Below are positions 31,485 to 40,777 of a stretch of DNA of 64,000 nucleotides, piece after piece. Source of the stretch: Acinetobacter rongchengensis (GTDB lineage Bacteria; Pseudomonadota; Gammaproteobacteria; Pseudomonadales; Moraxellaceae). The notes beneath the pieces were generated by a model. That model was not told the origin of the DNA and searched no databases. It saw only the letters and a program-made list of their open reading frames with translations. Location: positions 186,001 to 250,000 of the forward strand of contig NZ_RAXT01000001.1 of assembly GCF_003611475.1 (NCBI RefSeq), in the 5' to 3' direction. Both the position numbers and the translations under genes were made by a program. Positions within the stretch are counted from its first letter, which is position 1. Every line of letters starts with the position of its first letter.

Positions 31485-33536
31485 CTATAGATTGCCCAGT
31501 TCTTCATTCGGTTGAATGCTTGATTTCCACTTTAAATGTTGATTTACATCGTGAATAAAACGCATTGCCTGCAACATATATGCTTGATCGGGAATTTGAT
31601 TATTCGGCAACCGAATTTGATCGAAAGACAATTGTCCAAGTTGATAATGACAACCTAAAGTAAACTCTTGGCTCGGATCTTCAATATTCGACATATGAAA
31701 AGCCACATATTCTCTTTCTATAATCGGTTTGCTATACGACAAAGCTAGACAGTGTTTAAAGATGATCGATTCTTGAATAATTCGTTTTAAACTGTTTAGC
31801 TCCTCATAACACCAGCCTTCAAAATAGATTTTCTGCATCGGTGAAACACGATCCCAAGCTTCAATATCAATCTGTTGTTTGAGTCTTAACAATGTTTCAT
31901 CAAAATACACTTGCTCATGCCAACGTTCAGCTTGGTGATATAAGCCTAGCCATGTAACATTTTTAGCAATGCCACGTTGTTGGTTAAAGCAGTCCATTAA
32001 ATAATCTAAGACGAAACTATCAAAAATACTGTGTATTGGTATTCTGCGTGTTGGAACATGCTTAAACACTTTGCGGAAATCTTCGACTTTGATTTGATAT
32101 TTTTGTAATAGTCTAAAAAACTCAGGATGTTGCTGATGTTCTAAGTGAATAAAACTGAGTAACTCCTTCGGTAAATCGTGGACAATATTTTGCAAGAAAA
32201 GCATAAATGCCTGCATAACACGATTTATTTTGCTAAAAATCTTTTTGTATAACTGGGGATTTTCATCAGTCATCAAAGCGGTGAAGTCTAACCATTCTTC
32301 GATATATAAATAAGAATTGGCAATGACTTTTCGATTTTTTTGCGGCTGCGTCTCTTTTTGATATAAAACATAACGATCATTTTTAGGATGATCCAACCAT
32401 TGATTTTGTATTGCAAAGGCATAACTTTCAATGACAAATAATCTTGCAGAAATATTTTTAAAAAACGCCAATACACTGACAATCACTTGTGCATCAATTT
32501 TAGAGGTATCCATAAAACTTAAAGCTGTAATGCTAATTCGAGTACTGACATGATTGACATGTTCAGCAATCCAATCATTCACCAAAGCATCTTGTTTAAA
32601 CAACCAATTAACACTACGTTTGGTCTGGCAAATTGGTCGTTTAAGAATTAAATCTTGATCCCAGTAAGCCGTTTGTGCATTTAAAAAATGTTGTTTATTC
32701 AGTAAATCTTGATATTGCCAATAACCTCGTTGCATCAGTTTGGCATAAGCAAGCAAATGCGGTTGTTCTATTGCATGTTTGGCCAACAATTGATAACTGT
32801 TAAAATGTTGCAAAATATCTTTAAGTTGCAAAGATTCTGAATGGAAAATCTTAAAAATCCGTAAATAATGTGCTGGTATAAATTGATGCAATTGAAAACT
32901 CAGCTGATGCAATTTAGGCATCAATTCATTTACCGCTAAAAACTCACTTCCCAACACAGAGTTGATTAAAAGTAAGTGTTTAATATTGATCTCTACAGCG
33001 AGTGGAATTTCTTTGCCATGTTTTGCAAATTCAGAAACATAGGGATAATCAAAATAACCATATTTGATGAGCAACTGATCTATTTTTAAAGCCTCAGTCT
33101 GCTGAATATTATATAAATACTGCTCTACCCGATTTTCGCCATCAACCCATTCAAAGACTTGTTCAATAAACGTCTGTCTTAGAAGTTGTGTTTTGGTTTT
33201 TAAATCTGTCGGATGAAAATCATAAAATCGATTGCTATAAAAATAAATCTCTTCTGCGATAAAGCGAATAAAATGATCTGCATTTAATTGACGATTTTCC
33301 AGTACCAATTTAAATTGCAAACCTAAAGTTTCATCTAAAGAAATCTGCAAAAGCTGATTGGCAACCCCGAGACTCAACTTCGTTTTATTGATTTCAAAAA
33401 AGTTTTGAGGCGTAATATTTTTAAAAAAATAAAGCTGATCCAAATAAATTTGACGCAAATCAGTTGAAATCAGAAGCAAATCTTGTGCAGCAAGCTGGTG
33501 GTTATTTTGCAGCTCATGCGAGATTAACTGCGCCAT
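31485..33536 (-). CDS. Large protein with a PcfJ-like C-terminal region
   Basis: A 683-residue helical, Gln- and Leu-rich protein without membrane segments. Its first 550 residues are not recognised. The C-terminal 120 residues follow the layout of PcfJ-like proteins: ...IIFKHCLALSYSKPIIEREYVAFHMSN..., then EFTLGCHYQ and FDQIRLPNNQIPDQAYMLQAM, i.e. an HC motif, a short beta hairpin, a TLG strand and an R-x-x-x-N element. PcfJ-like proteins are found on plasmids and chromosomes, with unknown biochemical role. The match is by eye, so the domain call is tentative. It is a single gene, upstream of the helicase on the same strand with a 140-nt gap. Confidence 0.6.
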   Translation of the reverse strand: MAQLISHELQNNHQLAAQDLLLISTDLRQIYLDQLYFFKNITPQNFFEINKTKLSLGVANQLLQISLDETLGLQFKLVLENRQLNADHFIRFIAEEIYFYSNRFYDFHPTDLKTKTQLLRQTFIEQVFEWVDGENRVEQYLYNIQQTEALKIDQLLIKYGYFDYPYVSEFAKHGKEIPLAVEINIKHLLLINSVLGSEFLAVNELMPKLHQLSFQLHQFIPAHYLRIFKIFHSESLQLKDILQHFNSYQLLAKHAIEQPHLLAYAKLMQRGYWQYQDLLNKQHFLNAQTAYWDQDLILKRPICQTKRSVNWLFKQDALVNDWIAEHVNHVSTRISITALSFMDTSKIDAQVIVSVLAFFKNISARLFVIESYAFAIQNQWLDHPKNDRYVLYQKETQPQKNRKVIANSYLYIEEWLDFTALMTDENPQLYKKIFSKINRVMQAFMLFLQNIVHDLPKELLSFIHLEHQQHPEFFRLLQKYQIKVEDFRKVFKHVPTRRIPIHSIFDSFVLDYLMDCFNQQRGIAKNVTWLGLYHQAERWHEQVYFDETLLRLKQQIDIEAWDRVSPMQKIYFEGWCYEELNSLKRIIQESIIFKHCLALSYSKPIIEREYVAFHMSNIEDPSQEFTLGCHYQLGQLSFDQIRLPNNQIPDQAYMLQAMRFIHDVNQHLKWKSSIQPNEELGNL

Positions 33537-33794
33537 AATTTGCCTCGATCTTTCATATCATGCCGATGAATGGCTTATTCTATGATAACCACATCACAAG
33601 ACCTATTACATTTGATTATCTTTTGCAATTTTTTGTTTACGCGCACAGTGCATTTTTACATTCAATGCTTTAATGCAGCCACTTCACACAACTTATGCAT
33701 CACTGAAGATGCATAAGCTAAACCATATATTAAAAGCATCAAAATGATTTTAGTTGCGCCATCATTACGTCATCAATAAAGGATCTAAACCCAT

Positions 33795-34217
33795 CTAACA
33801 AACGGCATTTATACCCATTCGTTCTTCAATCAGGTCATAACACCATTGGAAAACAAAGGTATAAACTAAGATACAACTGGTCATGCCTAAATCCAGCAGA
33901 ATCGCTTGTAGGATGCTCATCTCCATCGCATAAGCGACCATTGGAATGGTGGCAAGCATTAAGCCGCCTTCAAAACCAATCGCATGTAAAATACGAATTT
34001 TAATGGTTCGCTTAAACTTCTTTTTTTGCTCAATTTTTTCAAAGAAATGATTAAAAATCATATTCCAAACTACAGATGTCACCGCCATGGCTACACCTAA
34101 AGTTCCAGTCACTTCCATTGGAACTTCAAAAATAAAACTCAATGCAATCGCTATGATCACCAATAGAATGATTTCATAGCTCAAAGCATGAATAATCCTT
34201 CTTTTAGAAATCACCAT
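33795..34217 (-). CDS. aceI: PACE family efflux transporter (AceI-like)
   Basis: A 140-residue inner-membrane protein with four membrane segments arranged as two tandem bacterial transmembrane-pair domains. Domain 1 has RRIIHALSYEIILL (with the conserved Glu in helix 1) and MAVTSVVWNMIFNHFFE; domain 2 repeats the pattern as RILHAIGFEGGLML and TFVFQWCYDLIEER. In A. baumannii AceI exports chlorhexidine. It diverges from a LysR-type gene as aceI does from aceR. Substrate is inferred by family and context. Confidence 0.88.
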   Translation of the reverse strand: MVISKRRIIHALSYEIILLVIIAIALSFIFEVPMEVTGTLGVAMAVTSVVWNMIFNHFFEKIEQKKKFKRTIKIRILHAIGFEGGLMLATIPMVAYAMEMSILQAILLDLGMTSCILVYTFVFQWCYDLIEERMGINAVC

Positions 34218-34339
34218 TTCAAAATACTCACTTTTCTTTACGTTGCTGACTTATATATGGACGATTTGTTCATCATATAAAGACAGATATTGATTAGACT
34301 TCTTGCGATAAGTCGAGTTCTGATGAACATTTATTTTTA

Positions 34340-34460
34340 ATGGAAGTTCCCTCTCCTTTATAAAGAAGAGGGTTAGGGAGAGGATTTATATGATAAATCT
34401 CCCTCATCCTAACCTTCTCCCTGAGCCATATATGGCGCAAGAGAAGGGACTCTCAATCTT
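34340..34460. repeat. Intergenic repeat, copy C (GAGCCATATA family)
   Basis: Between aceI and its LysR-type neighbour lies TTCCCTCTCCTTTATAAAGAAGAGGGTTAGGGAGAGG, a self-complementary purine/pyrimidine tract, then CCTTCTCCCTGAGCCATATA and TGGCGCAAGAGAAGGG. It belongs to the same family as the repeats near 5766, 7770 and 60370. It sits within the shared regulatory region, so it may separate the two promoters. GCCATATATGGC is a perfect palindrome. Confidence 0.65.
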
Positions 34461-34609
34461 AATTTTCGATCATTTTGACTTTTGCAAGATATTAATTCGA
34501 CAGGTGCAGTATATTTTTATAATATTGATTAATCGAGTCAGATTCTTTCAATTTTATTGAAAGATAAACCAAGATTGAAAGATAAAACAAAGCATGTTTG
34601 AGAATAATC

Positions 34610-35500
34610 ATGAATATTAACCAAGAGCAGTTGAATATATTTAAGACCGTGATGGAAACAGGTTCATTTTCTGCTGCGGCTCGAAAATTAGGCAAAGTAC
34701 CTTCCGCAGTGAGTATGTCCATCGCTAACTTAGAAATTGATTTAAATCTGAAACTTTTTAATCGAGTCGGTCGTGAACCTATTCCTACAGCACATGCACA
34801 TTTTTTATTTGAGAAGACTGAACAATTACTGGTTGAAATGAATCAATGGAAACAACAAGCGATTGCACTCAGCGAAGGTTTAGAGTCTGCACTCAATATT
34901 GTGGTGGTTTCAGAATTAATCCATACCGATTGGACGGAATATGTGGCGCTATTGGCCGAACATTTTCCAACCTTACAAATCAATATTTTTACTGCACCGC
35001 AAGAAGACGCTTTGAAAATGTTGATTAACCAAACAGCGCAACTCGCACTCATGTTTGAACGTGAATTTTTGGAAAGTCGTGAACAATTTGTCGAATTTAA
35101 GAAAGAAACTTTAGTTCCTGTGGCGGCTATTGAGCATGCTTTGGCACAGCATAGCCAAGTCAGTTTTGAACAAATCTTACAAAGCCTACAAATTGTGGTC
35201 GCGAGTCGTGATCGAACAGTCAAACCTGAATTGCTCTATTCCAAAAATTATTGGCGAACAGATAATCATCACTCTGCCTGCTCCCTCATTTTAAAAAAAC
35301 TTGGTTGGGGCGTTTTACCAGTACAAATGATGAATGAGAATCCTGAATTAAGGAAAAAATTAAAAATCCTTGATTTGCTCGATTTCACACCAAAATTTGA
35401 ATATTACGTCGATATTGTTTGGAATAAAGAGAGTAATCTCGGATTAGCTGCTCGTTTTTTGATTAATCACATCAGAAAACAAAGAATTCATACAAAATAA
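34610..35500 (+). CDS. LysR family transcriptional regulator (AceR-like)
   Basis: A 296-residue LysR-type regulator. The N-terminal winged helix (NQEQLNIFKTVMETGSFSAAARKLGKVPSAVSMSIANLE) is standard, and the remaining part is a substrate-binding-like effector domain (LNIVVVSELIHTDW, LQINIFTAPQ). I chose ATG at 34610; the one at 34598 would add four residues. Divergence from the PACE gene matches aceR-aceI in A. baumannii, where AceR activates aceI in the presence of chlorhexidine; here this is inference. The intervening region contains a dispersed repeat. Confidence 0.87.
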   Translation: MNINQEQLNIFKTVMETGSFSAAARKLGKVPSAVSMSIANLEIDLNLKLFNRVGREPIPTAHAHFLFEKTEQLLVEMNQWKQQAIALSEGLESALNIVVVSELIHTDWTEYVALLAEHFPTLQINIFTAPQEDALKMLINQTAQLALMFEREFLESREQFVEFKKETLVPVAAIEHALAQHSQVSFEQILQSLQIVVASRDRTVKPELLYSKNYWRTDNHHSACSLILKKLGWGVLPVQMMNENPELRKKLKILDLLDFTPKFEYYVDIVWNKESNLGLAARFLINHIRKQRIHTK

Positions 35501-35588
35501 TATCGAATTCAGACTATTTTTCACTTTTGCTAAATTTGCATTGTGTTATAAATAAATCACAAATATTTTAACTAAGAAATCAACGGCA

Positions 35589-36575
35589 ATGACACAATCT
35601 GCATTAGATCAATTAAAACGCTTAACCACTATTGTTGCTGATACAGGTGATTTAAACGCTATTCAACAATTTCGTCCTTTAGACGCAACAACAAATCCCT
35701 CACTCATTACAGCAGCAGCACAACAACCTGAAAACCGTGAGCTGATTGAAGATGCTTATGATCAAGCGAAAAAAGAAGGTTATCAACTCGACCAACTTAT
35801 TGATCGTACCATCGATATCCTCACCGTAAAACTCGGTGTAGAAATTTTAAAACTGGTTGAAGGACGTGTTTCAACTGAGGTAGATGCTGCACTTTCTTAT
35901 GATACCGATGAAACCATTGCCAAAGCGAAAGAATTATTGGCGCTGTATAAAGCCTATGGTATCGAACAAGATCGTATTTTGATTAAAATTGCATCGACTT
36001 GGGAAGGGATTCAAGCGGCGAAAGTACTAGAAGCTGAAGGTATCCATTGTAATTTAACCCTACTCTTTGGTATGCACCAAGCCAAAGCTTGTGCGGATGC
36101 AAAAGTGACTCTCATCTCTCCATTTGTAGGTCGAATTTTAGATTGGTACAAAAAAGCTGAAAATGTAGATAGCTACCCAATTGATAAAGATCCGGGCGTA
36201 CTGTCTGTTAAGCAGATTTATCATCACTATAAACAGTATCAAGTGAAAACTGAGGTGATGGGTGCAAGCTTCCGTAGTGTAGACCAAGTCCTTGCATTGG
36301 CGGGTTGTGACCTACTTACTGTTGCACCTGGATTACTTGAAAAACTTGAGCAAGATCACCGTGTGGTCGAGTCTCAACTACAAACTGAGCATAACAATAC
36401 TGCTGATCAGCCATACCAAGAAATTTCTAAGGCTGAATTTAAACAACAGCTTGAAAGCGATTTAATGGCGTTCCAATTGCTGCAAGGTGGTATCGATGGC
36501 TTTATTAAAGCACGTGAACAATTGGCCTTATTATTACGTCAATCTTTTGGTTTAGAAGCAGATTTTATTGATTAA
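35589..36575 (+). CDS. tal: Transaldolase
   Basis: Pentose phosphate enzyme that transfers a dihydroxyacetone unit between sugar phosphates. The 328-residue protein resembles the TalA/TalB class: VADTGDLNAIQQF, PLDATTNPSLI (signature 1), ILIKIASTWEGIQAA with the Schiff-base Lys, CNLTLLFGMHQA, and SPFVGRILDWYKK. The length is close to that of E. coli TalB (317), with a short extra C-terminal segment. It is followed by a rho-independent terminator at 36647. Confidence 0.95.
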   Translation: MTQSALDQLKRLTTIVADTGDLNAIQQFRPLDATTNPSLITAAAQQPENRELIEDAYDQAKKEGYQLDQLIDRTIDILTVKLGVEILKLVEGRVSTEVDAALSYDTDETIAKAKELLALYKAYGIEQDRILIKIASTWEGIQAAKVLEAEGIHCNLTLLFGMHQAKACADAKVTLISPFVGRILDWYKKAENVDSYPIDKDPGVLSVKQIYHHYKQYQVKTEVMGASFRSVDQVLALAGCDLLTVAPGLLEKLEQDHRVVESQLQTEHNNTADQPYQEISKAEFKQQLESDLMAFQLLQGGIDGFIKAREQLALLLRQSFGLEADFID

Positions 36576-36646
36576 TGCTTTCAACTTTGAAGGTATCATC
36601 AACACCTCAATTTAGTGGATTAATGCACTAAAATTGCTCACAATTT

Positions 36647-36684
36647 AAAACCGAGTTTGTTATGATACTGGCTCGGTTTTTTAT
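36647..36684 (+). terminator. Rho-independent terminator after transaldolase
   Basis: Stem AAAACCGAG/CTCGGTTTT with a 16-nt loop, followed by TT and AT-rich sequence. It lies 27 nt before the next start codon. Confidence 0.75.
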
Positions 36685-36711
36685 TTATTTGATACATTAA
36701 GTGAGTGTTCT

Positions 36712-37365
36712 GTGTTTGGTATTACCGATCTTACAACGTATGTTCTAGGGGCTATTTTTATTGTAATTTTGCCAGGACCAAACTCGCTTTATGTAATGTC
36801 TATTGCCTCTCGATTTGGTATTAAAACTGGTTATATCGGTGCTTTAGGTGTATTTACAGGGGATTTAATTCTCATTCTCTGCACAATCTTTGGTGCTGCG
36901 TCACTACTGCATACTTTTCCTTGGTTGTTTACTATTCTCAAAATTACAGGGGCTGCTTATCTTTCGTATCTCGGTATTCGATTGCTCATCGCCAGTGCCA
37001 AAACATGGATGAATAAGCCCAAGAATATTCAAACTATTTCAACAAATTCTACAACGACAGAACAGTTTCATCCCTTTAGAACAGCACTCACCATTAGTTT
37101 GCTCAATCCTAAAGCGATTATGTTTTATTTGTCTTTTTTTGTTCAATTTGTCGACCCGAAATATCCTTATCCTGCGGTGAGTTTTGCTGTTCTCTCTGTT
37201 ATTTTACAAATCATCAGTATGGCTTATCTGACTATTCTTATTTTTTCTGGAATAAAACTAGCAGACTTCTTTAATCGTCGTTATAAAGTTGCTGCTGTAA
37301 GTGTGGCATGTGTCGGCCTATTATTCTGTGGTTTTGGATTAAAACTGGCGACATCGACGATGTAA
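36712..37365 (+). CDS. LysE/RhtB family amino-acid exporter, LeuE-like
   Basis: A 217-residue inner-membrane protein with about six hydrophobic segments. The N-terminal motif IFIVILPGPNSLYVMSIASRFGIKTG is the RhtB/LysE signature, and NPKAIMFYLSFFVQF is the second one. The opening FGITDLTTYVLGAI resembles LeuE, a leucine exporter of E. coli. The start is GTG at 36712; no good Shine-Dalgarno is visible. It is isolated between a terminator and a gap. Confidence 0.85.
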   Translation: MFGITDLTTYVLGAIFIVILPGPNSLYVMSIASRFGIKTGYIGALGVFTGDLILILCTIFGAASLLHTFPWLFTILKITGAAYLSYLGIRLLIASAKTWMNKPKNIQTISTNSTTTEQFHPFRTALTISLLNPKAIMFYLSFFVQFVDPKYPYPAVSFAVLSVILQIISMAYLTILIFSGIKLADFFNRRYKVAAVSVACVGLLFCGFGLKLATSTM

Positions 37366-37791
37366 GTTAGCGATTTTGAATCGCTTCAATTTGAAGGTTT
37401 AAGTTTTAAATTTACATTTAAAAACTTATACTTAATGAATTCAATTTATTGAATACGGACATAAAATCCTGCTCTATTTGAACGAGTCTCAATTTTCAAT
37501 CGATTGCAAAACTTCAATTCAATTTAAATACTGTTTGGAAGTACAGACTTAATGATCAATTGATTGAACATTGCATCAAAATCATCGACTAAGCACTCAG
37601 ATTTAAATCATGAATCTATTGATTTTCAATGAGTATCTAAACATACATAAAATCCTTTAATCCTGTTCATTAGAAAATTTCATGTTTAAATTGCATGATC
37701 TTAAGATTTTGTCTATAAGCCGCAAATCGTTCCGTGTATGATGATTAGTGTAATTTTCTACCATTCAGTCAATTTTTGAAAGCTAGGGATC
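37366..37791. other. Intergenic region without a gene
   Basis: About 425 nt, AT-rich. An imperfect AAGTTTTAAAT/ATTTAAAAACTT hairpin (about 37400-37430) behind the LeuE-like gene may be a weak terminator. Repeated words such as ATCAATTGATTGA and CATCAAAATCATCGA occur but form no clear repeat. The promoter for the BenE-like gene must be here. Confidence 0.4.
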
Positions 37792-38967
37792 ATGCAAAAA
37801 CTAATCCAAGACTTTTCTATCCCTGCGGTATTTGCAGGTTTTATTACTTTTTTAATTGGTATCAGTGTTTCTGCTGTTCTCGTTATTCAAGCTGCTCAAC
37901 TCCTTGGCGCAACACCTGAACAAATTACTTCTTGGTTTTGGGCACTTGGCTTAGGTATTGGTCTTTCAGGGCTGATTCTGTCTTGGAAATTTAAATATCC
38001 TGTAGCAACCTCGTGGTCAACCGCTGGACTTGCTTTAATTCTTGCCACCGCCAGCGGCTACACGCTCTACGAAGCGATTGGTGCTTTTTTAGTGTGTGGT
38101 TTATTGACGGCTATTTTAGGTTTTTTGGGGATTTTTGAAAAAGTTCTCGCCTATATTCCGCAAAGTCTAACCAGCGCCATGCTTGCAGGTGTCTTACTCA
38201 AGTTTGGGATCGCCTTATTTGCCAGTATGCAAAATGATTGGCAATTTATTTTGTCATTACTTGCTGTTTATATTATTTCTAAGCGTTTGTGGGCACGTTA
38301 TTGCATTGTCATTACAGTCATTGTGGGTATTCTCCTTTGCCCTTTATTTATGGATTTCCACACACCTATTTTACATTGGAGTTTGGCAAAACCTGTATGG
38401 ATGACGCCTGAATTTACATGGTCAGCCTTGTTTGGACTCGCGTTACCTTTATTCGTGATTAATATGGCATCCCAATATTTACCAGGTATAGCCATGATTA
38501 AAAGCTATGGTTATCAACCCCACGTCAATCAACTCATCGGTTGGACAGGTTTAACTCAGGCTGTTTTAGCACCGTTTGGATGTTATACCGTGAATATTGC
38601 TGCGATTAGTGCAGCAGTAAGCTTAGATGATCAAGTTCATCCAGATCCATCTAAACGCTATATCGCAGGTATCAGTTGCGGATTTTTTTATATTCTCATG
38701 GGGCTTTTTGCAGCAACACTCACCAGTTTACTAATGTCTTTTCCGCACTTATTTATTGTTGCTCTTGCTGGAATTGCACTTTTTGGAACGATTAGCCACA
38801 ACATTGCTATCGCCTTCTATGAAGTGAAAGACCGTGAAGCAGCTTTACTAACTTTCTTATTCAGCGCTTCAAGTGTGCAATTCTTTGGCATTGGTTCAGC
38901 ATTTTGGGGGTTATTGTTCGGATTTGTTGTGTCATTTATTTTAAATTTTAGAACTCAAAATAAATGA
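37792..38967 (+). CDS. Benzoate/H+ symporter family protein (BenE-like)
   Basis: A 391-residue inner-membrane transporter with about 11-12 hydrophobic segments. It follows the BenE pattern: IPAVFAGFITFLIGISVSAVLVIQAA in helix 1, WFWALGLGIGLSGLILSW, YPVATSWSTAGLALI in the substrate region, and CYTVNIAAISAAVSLDDQVHPDPSKRY late. BenE proteins take up benzoate in Acinetobacter and Pseudomonas. No ben/cat genes are nearby, so benzoate specificity is not shown. An AGGGAT ribosome-binding site precedes the start. Confidence 0.88.
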   Translation: MQKLIQDFSIPAVFAGFITFLIGISVSAVLVIQAAQLLGATPEQITSWFWALGLGIGLSGLILSWKFKYPVATSWSTAGLALILATASGYTLYEAIGAFLVCGLLTAILGFLGIFEKVLAYIPQSLTSAMLAGVLLKFGIALFASMQNDWQFILSLLAVYIISKRLWARYCIVITVIVGILLCPLFMDFHTPILHWSLAKPVWMTPEFTWSALFGLALPLFVINMASQYLPGIAMIKSYGYQPHVNQLIGWTGLTQAVLAPFGCYTVNIAAISAAVSLDDQVHPDPSKRYIAGISCGFFYILMGLFAATLTSLLMSFPHLFIVALAGIALFGTISHNIAIAFYEVKDREAALLTFLFSASSVQFFGIGSAFWGLLFGFVVSFILNFRTQNK

Positions 38968-39154
38968 TGGATAAACAATTATACAAATCATTTATATAAA
39001 TATTTTTTACTCTTGTTTGAATATTTCAATAAATCTTTTAAATTTATGTTGTATTTTGGGTAATCTTAATACGAGATAAGTTATAAAGTGAAAGCTAGTA
39101 CCAATCAATATTATAAGTTTGGTTTAAAGAAGACTGCTTTTGATTTTTTCGCGA
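38968..39154. other. Gap behind the BenE-like gene
   Basis: AT-rich sequence without a supported gene. The full gap continues to 39639 and also contains the structured element (39155-39295) and a minus-strand terminator (39374-39399). Confidence 0.4.
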
Positions 39155-39295
39155 CTTGGCTATACGTGGTATTGCTATCGTGTTAGGCGGCATGGAAGCC
39201 GCCGTTGGACAAGGGAGATAAGGAAATCCCCTTTGTCCAACAAGGGATTTTGGTTACTTTGATCCTTCAAAGTGACAAAGGCCAATGCAAAGTTA
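39155..39295. repeat. Structured intergenic repeat-like element
   Basis: Three consecutive hairpins: GGCGGC/GCCGCC (39186-39203), TTGGACAAGGG/CCCTTTGTCCAA (39205-39240) and ACTTTG/CAAAGT (about 39257-39274). The GC content is higher than in the surroundings. It has the look of a mobile non-coding repeat but has no second copy in this window. Confidence 0.5.
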
Positions 39296-39373
39296 TTCAA
39301 ACTTTTCATCATAATTAAGGCTGTACAAGCTATTATGAACTTTTGCGAAATATTATAAATTTCAAGAAAAAAA

Positions 39374-39399
39374 AAGCTTACCCTAAGATGAGTAAGCTT
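39374..39399 (-). terminator. Terminator hairpin on the minus strand
   Basis: Stem AAGCTTAC/GTAAGCTT with a 10-nt loop; on the minus strand it is followed by TTTTTTTCTTG. The nearest minus-strand gene is map, whose stop is about 240 nt upstream, so the transcript may carry a long 3' end. Confidence 0.65.
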
Positions 39400-39639
39400 G
39401 GAAACTTAAAATAAGTCAAATAAAGTAGAAACTACAGCTAGAATCTGAAAGGAATAATACACACCGTTCATTATTTAAACAAATACATAAAAACGATTAA
39501 ACAGTATTTTTATCACATCAAAAAAGATACCCAATTAAATTGATTGAATAAAAATGTGATAATTAATGCAAAAACATAAGATATAAAAACAATTAAAATA
39601 TTATCGGATCAAAATTCCTAGACCAAAGTTGTATATCGA

Positions 39640-40434
39640 TTAGATTTCAGGATAAATGCCAGTACCTTCTGGCCAAGGCGATAACAACTCAAAACCTGTA
39701 TCCGTTACCGCAATCATATGTTCCCATTGCGCAGATAAAGATTTATCAGCAGTCACCACAGTCCAACCATCTTTAAGTTCTTTAACCTTCGCCTTACCTG
39801 CATTCACCATCGGTTCAATGGTAAATACCATACCTTTTTTAAGGATTAAACCTTGCCCAGCTTGCCCATAATGCAAAACATTGGGTTGCTCATGGTAAAC
39901 CTTACCAATGCCGTGACCACAATATTCACGGACAATCGAGTAACCTTCTTGCTCAGCAACCTGTTGAATTGCAGCACCCACATCCCCCAATGTCGCCCCA
40001 GGTTTCACTGCATGAATCCCTGCTAACATTGCGTGATAAGTTGTTTCCACCAATTTTTTGGCTTCTGGTTTTACTGTACCGACATAGTACATCCGACTCG
40101 TGTCACCAAAATACCCATCTTTAATGATCGCAACATCGATATTGATAATATCACCATCATTCAAAACAATATTTTTAGAAGGGATACCATGACAAACCAC
40201 TTCATTTGGAGAAATACATGTGGTTTTGGTATAACCATAATAACCTACATTGGCAGGAATCACTTTCAATGTATTCACAATAAAATCATTACACAAATCA
40301 TCTAAGTATTCCGTCGTCACACCCGGTTTAACATGCTCGCCGATCATCTCTAAAACCTGCGCAGCTAAACGCCCAGACACTCGTAATTTTTCAAGGTCGT
40401 TTTCAGTTTTAATTGTGATCGTTGAAGCTTTCAT
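39640..40434 (-). CDS. map: Methionine aminopeptidase, type I
   Basis: Removes the initiator Met from nascent proteins. The 264-residue reading starts MKASTITIKTENDLEKLR; an ATG five codons further upstream (40449) is possible but less family-like. The metal-binding residues are visible in INIDVAIIKDGYFGDTSRM (two Asp), the GHGIG His segment (YCGHGIGKVYHEQPNVLHYG), and Glu in FTIEPMVN and AQWEHMIAVTDTG. Length and motifs are typical of the E. coli-type enzyme. Confidence 0.95.
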   Translation of the reverse strand: MKASTITIKTENDLEKLRVSGRLAAQVLEMIGEHVKPGVTTEYLDDLCNDFIVNTLKVIPANVGYYGYTKTTCISPNEVVCHGIPSKNIVLNDGDIINIDVAIIKDGYFGDTSRMYYVGTVKPEAKKLVETTYHAMLAGIHAVKPGATLGDVGAAIQQVAEQEGYSIVREYCGHGIGKVYHEQPNVLHYGQAGQGLILKKGMVFTIEPMVNAGKAKVKELKDGWTVVTADKSLSAQWEHMIAVTDTGFELLSPWPEGTGIYPEI

Positions 40435-40777
40435 CGTATCTGTCCGCAATAGTGAGCAAGCATTATAAGCTTTTTATAGAGTGATTGTGCTTTTTCTTGT
40501 CAAGCGTATAGAACTTTACAATGTGAAACATCCCACAATATTCACAAAATAAGAGAAATAAACAAAAATAGCCTATCGATACAGTACTGAAATATTTTCC
40601 AACACACTGATCATGCTAATAATTTAAATTAAGCTATTAATCATCTACATAAATATAACTCATATGGTTAATTGGTTAAAATTTATAAAGTTCTGGAATG
40701 TTATTTATAAAATAAAATACAAAAAAAACTACTTTTCTACTAAAATCACTGTTTTTGTTTCTCCAACCTCTCCTTTT
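40435..40777. other. Divergent promoter region map / brnQ
   Basis: About 340 nt of AT-rich sequence between divergent starts. An in-frame extension of brnQ (ATG 40664) would encode a Lys/Tyr-rich peptide unlike the family and is treated as non-coding. Confidence 0.45.

Noticed and set aside
40664..40777. N-terminal extension of brnQ
   Set aside because: Lys/Tyr-rich sequence with no resemblance to the family, before a typical MTNLRTKDI start.
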